This document shows positions 1-4,933 of a stretch of DNA of 5,295 nt, piece after piece (within the stretch, counting starts at the first letter, position 1; every line of letters begins with the position of its first letter). The notes under the pieces were generated by a model. It saw only the letters and a program-made list of their open reading frames with translations. It ran no database searches and was not told the DNA's origin. A program made the position numbers and the translations under genes. Source of the DNA: Betaproteobacteria bacterium HGW-Betaproteobacteria-2 (GTDB lineage Bacteria > Pseudomonadota > Gammaproteobacteria > Burkholderiales > Methylophilaceae). The stretch covers positions 1 to 5,295 of the forward strand of contig PHCM01000123.1 in the NCBI GenBank assembly GCA_002842255.1, in the 5' to 3' direction.

Positions 1-91
1 CCACCCCTTCCCATCCCGAACAGGGCCGTGAAACGAATCCGCGCCAATGATAGTTTGCTTCTCGCATGCGAAAGTAGGTCACCGCCAAGCT
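1..91 (+). rRNA. rrf: 5S ribosomal RNA, 3' part (5' end outside window)
   Basis: This is the 3' three quarters of a 5S rRNA, a component of the large ribosomal subunit. The opening CCACCCCTTCCCATCCCGAA is the highly conserved loop B/helix III segment. It is followed by the GGGCCGTGAAACG stretch, an AATGATAGT segment and the GAAAGTAGGTCACCGCC 3' region typical of betaproteobacterial 5S. By comparison with known betaproteobacterial 5S genes, about 25 bases are missing on the left. The 3' end is estimated from where the closing helix strand (GCCAAGC) should finish and could be off by a few bases. A strong terminator starts about ten bases later, so this is very likely the last gene of an rRNA operon whose 16S and 23S genes lie to the left. 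Confidence 0.95.
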
Positions 92-100
92 CCTTATACG

Positions 101-131
101 AAAAACCCACTACGAAAGTAGTGGGTTTTTT
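101..131 (+). terminator. Intrinsic terminator of the rRNA operon
   Basis: AAAAACCCACTAC (101-113) pairs perfectly with GTAGTGGGTTTTT (118-130) around a GAAA tetraloop (114-117). This 13-bp stem has a run of T on the 3' side. It sits ten bases after the 5S rRNA and has the form of a Rho-independent terminator. The A-run on the 5' side makes it symmetric, so it could also stop transcription arriving on the minus strand. Confidence 0.93.
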
Positions 132-216
132 CATTTCAGCTTATCCAGATCACATCGAATGCCGCAATATGTGGTGTCTATATCGTGCCTGCGGGGCATA
201 TATAGGCATATCTATT

Positions 217-241
217 AAATACAACAAGATAGCTTGTATTT
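217..241. promoter_or_regulatory. Possible operator: 8-bp inverted repeat
   Basis: AAATACAA (217-224) and TTGTATTT (234-241) are perfect inverted copies separated by nine bases, giving a 25-bp dyad centred at 229. It lies in the AT-rich spacer between the rRNA terminator and the small unknown gene, and its right arm overlaps the -35 hexamer of the best promoter candidate there. That position suits binding of a dimeric regulator, but no regulator family is recognised. An alternative CAAG-ATAG-CTTG hairpin fits inside the same segment. Chance occurrence in AT-rich DNA is possible. Confidence 0.3.
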
Positions 242-262
242 CTCATTGACTCGTTCTATATT
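234..262 (+). promoter_or_regulatory. Candidate sigma-70 promoter for the small unknown gene
   Basis: TTGTAT (234-239) and TATATT (257-262) are 17 bases apart. The -10 element matches consensus at five of six positions and the -35 at three of six. Transcription would start near 269. That leaves a very short leader for the ATG at 279 and would favour the ATG at 294 or 309. A second -35-like TTGACT (246-251) has only a poor -10 partner (TAACAG, 269-274). Confidence 0.35.
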
Positions 263-278
263 TAGGCTTAACAGATTC

Positions 279-518
279 ATGGAAAAGCTTATTATGCATG
301 CGCCATTAATGACCAAGTACGTGTATCAAATCCGTAGCCGCAACGGAGCAATCGTCGATAATCTGCAGATTTACGGACGTACCGAAGAGGAAGCGACAAG
401 GAAATTGCAGCAGATGTATCGTAATTGCGAGATTTTGGATACGCGCGTGGTATCCCCTGAGCGTCCGGCGAATTCAAGCTATGAAGAAGTGCTGGCACTG
501 ATCGTGAGCGGTCGCTGA
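279..518 (+). CDS. Small conserved protein of unknown function
   Basis: I do not recognise a named function. The product is 79 residues from the first ATG, or 70 from the ATG at 309. The core starting MTKYVYQIRSRNG reads like a compact alpha/beta fold: a first strand (YVYQIRSR), a loop (NGAIVDNLQIYG), a helix rich in E, K and Q (TEEEATRKLQQMYRNC) and a strand (EILDTRVV), then a short polar tail. It has no signal peptide or membrane segment. Resemblance to small betaproteobacterial proteins beginning with a YxYxIRxRNG motif is from memory. The start is uncertain: 279 has only a distant AGG (264-266), 294 has a weak AAAAG (283-287), and 309 has no visible ribosome site but begins the well-structured core. 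The gene stands alone after the rRNA terminator and converges on the parA-like gene with a 22-bp gap. Confidence 0.7.
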   Translation: MEKLIMHAPLMTKYVYQIRSRNGAIVDNLQIYGRTEEEATRKLQQMYRNCEILDTRVVSPERPANSSYEEVLALIVSGR

Positions 519-540
519 GGTTCAGTACCCACTCAAAGGC

Positions 541-1314
541 TTAATTCAGGCTGATCAGCTGTTCGTTGATGAGTTCATCCAGCAGGGCCGTGTAATCATG
601 TGCACCACTGCTGTTGTTGCTGTATTGAAAGACATTCTGTTTGTATTGCGGACTTTCTGCCACCGCAACATTCTCTGAAATCACTGTTTTACAAACCTCC
701 TCACCGAAGTAATCCTTCGCCTGATCATGCACTTCAAAGGTCATGCCACGCCTTCTGTCATAGCAGGTCATCAGATAGCGCCGGTCTACGCGCTTCTTCA
801 ATACGGGTTCGAGTGCCTTGAGGGTATGCTCCACTTTTTGTGCTCCCTGTAGCGACAGGAAGTCAGAGGCAATCGGGATGAGCACGAGGTCGGCAGCGAA
901 AATGGCACTAAGTGAAAGCACGCCCAGGTAGGGGCAGCAATCGATCAGCGTGCTTGTCGGGCCGTTATCTTTTTCATAGGCATCCAGTCCCTGTTTCAGG
1001 CGGTTCAGTATGGCTGGCCCCTTGCCGAAAATCGAATCGACCTTGATCAACTCCTTGTGTGAACAGATGAGCTTTCCGATGTCATCCCAGTCAATCGCGA
1101 TTGAGGATAGTGATTTATTGTCCTGAAAAAAGCCGAACAGGCTCAGGTGAGCTGTGAGGTTGGGATCGGGATGGATTTGCGACAGATGGCCCTGCGGATC
1201 CATGTCGATGATGAGAGACTGTTTGTTACGACGGTGTATGGCAGCTGCAAGATTGAGGACGGTCGTGGTTTTGCCTACGCCACCTTTCTGGTTAAAGACT
1301 GCGATACGAGTCAT
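541..1314 (-). CDS. ParA/Soj-family ATPase, orphan, coupled to Y-family polymerase
   Basis: This 257-residue cytoplasmic P-loop ATPase belongs to the ParA/MinD (SIMIBI) superfamily. Residues 10-18 (KGGVGKTTT) are the deviant Walker A with signature Lys10 and phosphate-binding Lys15. Residues 37-42 (DMDPQG) are Walker A', and 122-128 (TLIDCCP) are Walker B with Asp125. The Walker B motif has Cys where the usual form is D-x-P-P. ParA proteins dimerise on ATP, bind DNA non-specifically and position plasmids, chromosome origins or protein cargo, usually with a ParB-type partner. No ParB gene or parS-like site is visible, and there is no N-terminal DNA-binding extension, so it resembles chromosomal Soj in size. 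It overlaps the upstream polymerase gene by 4 bp (ATGA) and has a good ribosome site, implying co-transcription and translational coupling. A role in localising the polymerase or its DNA target is inference only. Confidence 0.9.
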   Translation of the reverse strand: MTRIAVFNQKGGVGKTTTVLNLAAAIHRRNKQSLIIDMDPQGHLSQIHPDPNLTAHLSLFGFFQDNKSLSSIAIDWDDIGKLICSHKELIKVDSIFGKGPAILNRLKQGLDAYEKDNGPTSTLIDCCPYLGVLSLSAIFAADLVLIPIASDFLSLQGAQKVEHTLKALEPVLKKRVDRRYLMTCYDRRRGMTFEVHDQAKDYFGEEVCKTVISENVAVAESPQYKQNVFQYSNNSSGAHDYTALLDELINEQLISLN

Positions 1315-2561
1315 GCAGATCCTTCGCTTGGCTGGTCATCCTCGATCTTGATATCGGGAATATGATTAAACGCAATGCGCATGGGCGCATAGTTCAATGC
1401 GCTATGGGCTCCACCAAAATATACCGTATTTTTGCCGTATCGCATATTCAGCTTGTCCAGAATGCTATTCAAGCGACTTTGCGTAGGGGTCTCGGATGAA
1501 TGGAACAGATCCATGACGCTGGCGGAAGGCTCTGCCAGGCCGGTAAAAGATATCCCGACTGCATATGGCGTGACGTTTTTACCAATCGGATACTTTTTCC
1601 ATAGCAACTCAAGTGCGTGTGTGAGCTGAATGGTGTCGTCTGTCGCTGAACAGTCGCTCTCGGCGATCCAGGTCGGCCGGTTGAGAAACTTCACGCGGAT
1701 TTGTATTCTGCTGGTCAGCAGTCCATAGCTGCGCAATCTGAGGCAGGCTTTCTGCAGCAGGCGGTGCAATACAGAGAGTGCGGCTTCGCGGGAACGCAAC
1801 TCTGGCGGCAGTACGTGAGAATGCCCCAGGCTGCTGCGGTCGAATTTGTTTTCCGGCAATTCAATGCCGCGCAGCTTGTCGTACATGCGTTCGCCGTCGA
1901 CGCTGCCCCAGGCAGAGCGCAGCTGTTGACGATTTAGGGCATAGAGCGCCTGCACGCTGGTAATGCCTTTCTTCAGCAGTCGTTCTTGCATTTTTCTGCC
2001 GATGCCGTTGAGATCGCGCAATTCCAATGAGAAGAGTCTGCCTGGCAGTTCATGCTGCTCGATAACGACGCAGCCATCGGGTTTCTGCATATTGGAAGCG
2101 ACCTTGGACAGGTAAGTGTTGGGCGCAATGCCGATGGAGCAGCGAATCTCGGGGCCAACCTCCCTGGCGATGCGCTGTTTGATGCGTTGTGCCAGCGCCA
2201 GCGCATTTTCTTTCTGGCACTGGCTGCCGGTCAGCCTGCAGACCATTTCATCGATAGACAGCGTTCTTTCGACGTGCGTGCAGGATTCAACCACCGCAAT
2301 CAGTTTGTGATGGTATTCAATGTATAAAGAGGGACGTGCTTCCACCAGGATGATGTCCGGGCACATCTTGCGTGCATCGCTGACGCGGGTACCGGTCTTG
2401 ACGCCAAAAGCCTTGGCTTCATAACTCGCGGCAATGCAGCAGGTGGTTTCCGCGACGACTGGCAGTACGGCAATCGGCTTGCCCCTGAGTTCCGGGCGCA
2501 ACAACTGCTCTACCGAAGCAAAGTAGGAATTGAAATCAACATAGAGGGCGTTCAGCGACAT
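1311..2561 (-). CDS. Y-family translesion DNA polymerase (UmuC/DinB-like, ImpB/MucB/SamB group)
   Basis: This 416-residue enzyme should be an error-prone polymerase that copies past damaged template bases. Residues 8-18 (VDFNSYFASVE) give metal ligand Asp9 and predicted steric-gate Phe14. SIDE (102-105) supplies catalytic Asp104 and Glu105, so it looks active, unlike ImuB proteins that lack these acids. The fingers motif is SYEAKAFGV (46-54), with Lys50 where Pol IV and Pol eta have Arg. CSIGIAPNTYLSKVASNMQKPDG (141-163) closes the palm, and helix-hairpin-helix residues lie at 181-206. A little finger follows at about 245-345. The C-terminus is UmuC-like: VMDLF (349-353) sits where UmuC carries its beta-clamp motif, followed by LDKLNMRYGKNTVYFGG (368-384). 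Members are often mislabelled type VI secretion ImpB, from the impB/mucB/samB name. The ATG at 2561 has no clear ribosome site. It is the first gene of an operon with the ParA-like ATPase and is divergent from msrA. No LexA box is visible. Confidence 0.92.
   Translation of the reverse strand: MSLNALYVDFNSYFASVEQLLRPELRGKPIAVLPVVAETTCCIAASYEAKAFGVKTGTRVSDARKMCPDIILVEARPSLYIEYHHKLIAVVESCTHVERTLSIDEMVCRLTGSQCQKENALALAQRIKQRIAREVGPEIRCSIGIAPNTYLSKVASNMQKPDGCVVIEQHELPGRLFSLELRDLNGIGRKMQERLLKKGITSVQALYALNRQQLRSAWGSVDGERMYDKLRGIELPENKFDRSSLGHSHVLPPELRSREAALSVLHRLLQKACLRLRSYGLLTSRIQIRVKFLNRPTWIAESDCSATDDTIQLTHALELLWKKYPIGKNVTPYAVGISFTGLAEPSASVMDLFHSSETPTQSRLNSILDKLNMRYGKNTVYFGGAHSALNYAPMRIAFNHIPDIKIEDDQPSEGSA
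1320..1324 (-). promoter_or_regulatory. Ribosome binding site of the parA-like gene
   Basis: On the minus strand AAGGA lies five bases before the ATG at 1314, inside the last codons of the polymerase gene. Together with the ATGA stop/start overlap this supports the chosen start and efficient re-initiation by ribosomes finishing the polymerase. Confidence 0.7.
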
Positions 2562-2590
2562 TGGGCACGCATATTAAAGTCAGTTAAGGA

Positions 2591-2618
2591 TTGCACTTTC
2601 CGGCCAGATGAATATCTT
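2591..2618 (+). promoter_or_regulatory. Weak candidate promoter for msrA
   Basis: TTGCAC (2591-2596) and TATCTT (2613-2618) are 16 bases apart in the 88-bp divergent spacer and would give a leader of about 25 bases before the msrA ATG. Each hexamer matches only three or four consensus bases. No convincing promoter for the divergent polymerase operon is visible, although its -10 might be TAATAT on the minus strand about 14 bases before its ATG. Confidence 0.25.
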
Positions 2619-2638
2619 AATCATCATCAGCAAATAAT

Positions 2639-2642
2639 AGGA
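2639..2642 (+). promoter_or_regulatory. Ribosome binding site of msrA
   Basis: AGGA lies seven bases before the ATG at 2650, a normal spacing that fixes the msrA start. Confidence 0.65.
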
Positions 2643-2649
2643 CAGTTTC

Positions 2650-3189
2650 ATGAAAGAAAATATCGCGATATTGGCTGGCGGCTGTTTCTGGTGTCTGGAG
2701 CCGGTATTTACACAACTGGCCGGAGTACGCAAGGTGGTTTCCGGCTACACCGGCGGTTTTGCCAGCGATCCGACCTACAAGCAGGTCTGCACCGGCACGA
2801 CCGGGCATGCCGAAGCCATCGAGATCCATTTCGACCCTGCCATCATCAGCTTCGAGCAACTGCTGGAAGTCTTCTTCACAGCACACGACCCGACCACACC
2901 AAACCGCCAGGGTAACGACATCGGCACGCAGTACCGCTCAGCGGTCTTTTACCTGGATGATGAGCAGAAGACCATTGCCGAGCAGATGATCGCCAAGGTC
3001 GATGCCGAGAACTGGTGGCCGGACCCGGTAGTCACCGAAGTGACGAGCGCATCGACCTTCTATCCGGCCGAGGATTATCACCAGTACTACTATGCCAATA
3101 ATCCGCGTCAGCCATACTGCATGGCGGTGGCAGCGCCCAAGGTGGCGAAAATACGTGCGAAATACAGTGCCTTGCTGAAAGCGGTTTGA
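2650..3189 (+). CDS. msrA: Peptide-methionine (S)-S-oxide reductase MsrA
   Basis: This 179-residue enzyme reduces the S-epimer of methionine sulfoxide, free or in proteins, back to methionine, using thioredoxin to recycle the enzyme. The hallmark GCFWC motif is at residues 11-15, with catalytic nucleophile Cys12. The expected family segments follow: VVSGYTGG (29-36), GHAEAIEIHFDP (52-63), HDPTTPNRQGNDIGTQYRS (79-97) and FYPAEDYHQ (137-145). Cys157 in QPYCMAV is the probable resolving cysteine; there is no second C-terminal cysteine in the short tail. The length is that of the compact MsrA form without an N-terminal extension, and there is no signal peptide, so it acts in the cytoplasm. No msrB is fused or adjacent. 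It is a single gene, divergent from the polymerase operon and convergent with corA, with only nine bases between stop codons. Confidence 0.97.
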   Translation: MKENIAILAGGCFWCLEPVFTQLAGVRKVVSGYTGGFASDPTYKQVCTGTTGHAEAIEIHFDPAIISFEQLLEVFFTAHDPTTPNRQGNDIGTQYRSAVFYLDDEQKTIAEQMIAKVDAENWWPDPVVTEVTSASTFYPAEDYHQYYYANNPRQPYCMAVAAPKVAKIRAKYSALLKAV

Positions 3190-3198
3190 GCTGACGGG

Positions 3199-4329
3199 TT
3201 ATTGGCCGCTGTCCGCCCGTGAGAGCCACTGCCGGCGCCAGAAGATCAGCGCCATGATGAAGCCGATGCCGACCATTATCCCCAGCGCGAACCAGAAGCC
3301 GTAAGGGTGGTGGAACCAGGGAATGAATTCGAAGTTCATGCCGAAGATGCCGGCGATCAGCGTGGCCGGCATGAACAGCATGGCTACCACGGTCAGGGCA
3401 CGCAGTTCCAGGTTCACGCGGTTACTGACGCTGGAAAGATAGATATCCATCATGCCGCTCAGCATGTCGCGGATGGCCTCCAGCGATTCGATGAAATACA
3501 TCGTGTGGTCATGCACATCGCGCAGATAAAGCACCGTGGTTGCCGTAAAAAAGCCCTGCTCGTTGCGGATCAGGTGACTCACCACTTCCCGTAGCGGCCA
3601 GACATTGCGGCGCAGCTCCATGCTTTCACGTTTCAGGCTGTGGATGCTCTTCAGCGTCGCGTTGGTTGGCTTGCGTATCAGCGCCTCTTCCAGTTCCTCG
3701 CAATCATCGCTTAGCTGTTCCAGCACAATGAAATAGCGGTCGACAATCATGTCGAGCAGGGAGTAAGTCAGGTAATCCGGCCCGGATTGTCGCAGATGAC
3801 TACCGGCCGTGCGCAAGCGTTCGCGTATCGGGTCGAAGGCGCCGACATGACGTTCCTGAAAAGTCAGCACGAAATTCTTGCCGAGGATGATGCTGACCTG
3901 GTCGGACGTGATGCTCCGCTCTTCAGAGTGATACTGGAAGAAACGCGTGACCACAAACAGGTTGTGCTCGAAGCTGTCGACTTTGGGCCGCTGGTTGGTA
4001 TTGAGAATATCTTCCAGCACCAGCGCATGCAGGCCGAAGTTCTCGCCGATGCGGGCGATCAGCGTGGCGTCATGCAGGCCATAGACGTTGAGCCAGCGAA
4101 TGCCGGCAATATTCGGTGCCAGTGTCAGCGCCTCTTCGGCTGTGAGTGACAACTCACTAATCGAATCCGGCGTGTAGTCGAAAACGGTGACATGCGGCTG
4201 CGCGGTCTTGATCTCACCCACATGCACCAGCGCTCCGGGCGGCATGCCGACCTTCTTGCTGTGTTTCAGGCGCGACGGCTTGCGAGGCTTTTTGCCCTGT
4301 TTGCTCAATGATGTCTTGCGGCTGGTCAT
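3199..4329 (-). CDS. corA: CorA-family magnesium/cobalt transporter
   Basis: This 376-residue inner-membrane channel is expected to form a homopentamer carrying Mg2+ (also Co2+ and Ni2+) inward. A large cytoplasmic alpha/beta domain covers about residues 31-240. A long helical region follows, leading into the pore helix TM1 (about 311-329). The diagnostic GMN motif at 330-332 (IFGMNFEFIP) is the selectivity loop. TM2 spans about 344-364, and a short basic tail (WRRQW) stays in the cytoplasm. The first 26 residues are strikingly basic, with 11 Lys/Arg, and precede a normal CorA start (MPPGALVHVGEI). The ATG at 4329 overlaps the flavoprotein stop codon by 4 bp, suggesting coupled translation, but has only a weak AGG before it. 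Met29 (codon 4243-4245) has a much better ribosome site and is a credible alternative start. No Mg2+-sensing leader is possible because the gene is internal to an operon. Confidence 0.95.
   Translation of the reverse strand: MTSRKTSLSKQGKKPRKPSRLKHSKKVGMPPGALVHVGEIKTAQPHVTVFDYTPDSISELSLTAEEALTLAPNIAGIRWLNVYGLHDATLIARIGENFGLHALVLEDILNTNQRPKVDSFEHNLFVVTRFFQYHSEERSITSDQVSIILGKNFVLTFQERHVGAFDPIRERLRTAGSHLRQSGPDYLTYSLLDMIVDRYFIVLEQLSDDCEELEEALIRKPTNATLKSIHSLKRESMELRRNVWPLREVVSHLIRNEQGFFTATTVLYLRDVHDHTMYFIESLEAIRDMLSGMMDIYLSSVSNRVNLELRALTVVAMLFMPATLIAGIFGMNFEFIPWFHHPYGFWFALGIMVGIGFIMALIFWRRQWLSRADSGQ
4251..4257 (-). promoter_or_regulatory. Internal Shine-Dalgarno-like site before CorA Met29
   Basis: On the minus strand AAGAAGG is followed, after five bases, by the in-frame ATG of Met29 (4243-4245). 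This is stronger than the AGG at 4333-4335 before the first ATG. It may be incidental, since the same bases encode Lys-Lys-Val, but it raises the possibility of a shorter main product of 348 residues. Confidence 0.35.
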
Positions 4330-4922
4330 GCGCCTATCTTAAACGCATCTCCTATGGACATGAAAGCTCCGCCTGCGACATGGTGGATGGTACGTAGCTT
4401 ATCCATGTTTTCTTGGTCATGTCCCTCAAAATGCCAGCGACCATCTGAAAATACACGACTATCTGCTTGTGCGGCGACCACTTCGGCGAGGAAGAGGTCA
4501 TACGTGTTCTGGATGTGCGGTTCTGGGATGATGCGGCATTCCAGCCAGGCAACGCAGCCTGCGACCAGCGGCGCCGAAATCTCGCTGGCCGGGAGGGTCG
4601 GGATATCGAAGGCGGCGAGCTTGTTGTCCGGTGATTTGCCCAACAACTCGCGCCCGCTGCAATTGCCGACCCGCACCACCATCTCCGCCTGTGCGCGGCA
4701 CGGCACGTTTATGGCGAATGTGCCGGAGGCTTCCATCAGTTCCCGCGTATAGGTGTTCTTGTCGATGACGATGGCGACCTTCGGCGGGTCGAAATCCAGC
4801 GGCATGTTCCAGGCGGCCGCCATGATATTGCAGTGTTCGCCGTGAGTGGAGGTGACGAGGACGGTGGGGCCGTGGTTGAGGAGGCGGTAGGCTTTTGCAG
4901 GTTGTATAAAATTGGTTATCAC
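4326..4922 (-). CDS. Flavin reductase-like (DIM6/NTAB) flavoprotein
   Basis: This 198-residue cytoplasmic protein has the flavin reductase-like split-barrel fold, which binds FMN as a dimer. Recognisable family segments are the first strand and FMN-loop region (PTVLVTSTHGEHCNIMAAAW, 19-38), the PP turn (DPPKVAIVIDKNTYT, 45-59), the ESG-type FAINV segment (ASGTFAINVP, 65-74) and a second half with APLVAGCVAWLECRI (117-131) and LFLAEVVAAQ (143-152). Members include NAD(P)H:FMN oxidoreductases and flavoredoxin-like electron carriers; the substrate here cannot be told. The start is GTG (4920-4922), 11 bases after the stop of the BRCT gene, without a clear ribosome site. No upstream in-frame ATG is available, and the next Met (34) lies too far inside the fold. 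The gene overlaps corA by 4 bp, so it sits in the middle of a three-gene minus-strand run. Confidence 0.88.
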   Translation of the reverse strand: MITNFIQPAKAYRLLNHGPTVLVTSTHGEHCNIMAAAWNMPLDFDPPKVAIVIDKNTYTRELMEASGTFAINVPCRAQAEMVVRVGNCSGRELLGKSPDNKLAAFDIPTLPASEISAPLVAGCVAWLECRIIPEPHIQNTYDLFLAEVVAAQADSRVFSDGRWHFEGHDQENMDKLRTIHHVAGGAFMSIGDAFKIGA

Positions 4923-4933
4923 TTTAATAAGCT

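Noticed and set aside
28..249. A 73-codon open frame on the plus strand starting inside the 5S rRNA
   Set aside because: It runs through the 5S gene and the terminator stem, so it is a chance frame over RNA-coding DNA.
516..560. Palindromes CTGAGGTTCAG and CTGATCAG near the convergent gene ends
   Set aside because: The stems are too short and lack a T-run, so they do not support a terminator or an att site.
2052..2327. Plus-strand open frames opposite the polymerase gene
   Set aside because: The minus strand carries conserved polymerase motifs here, so these are shadow frames.
2576..2600. Small inverted repeat AAAGT...ACTTT in the divergent spacer
   Set aside because: The arms are only five bases in AT-rich DNA and expected by chance.
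2562..2649. A LexA (SOS) box ahead of the polymerase operon
   Set aside because: No CTGT-N8-ACAG dyad is present in the divergent spacer; only single CTG/CAG half sites occur, so SOS control is not supported.
3194..3220. Possible terminator between msrA and corA (ACGGG...CCCGT)
   Set aside because: The stem is five pairs with a 17-base loop, has no T-run, and overlaps the corA C-terminal codons.
3787..4149. A 120-codon plus-strand open frame opposite corA
   Set aside because: It is fully antisense to a clear CorA gene; its amino acid pattern is a by-product of GC-rich codons on the other strand.
4354..4752. A 132-codon plus-strand open frame opposite the flavoprotein gene
   Set aside because: It lies antisense to a gene with recognisable family motifs, has low-complexity Ser/Ala/Thr content and no ribosome site.
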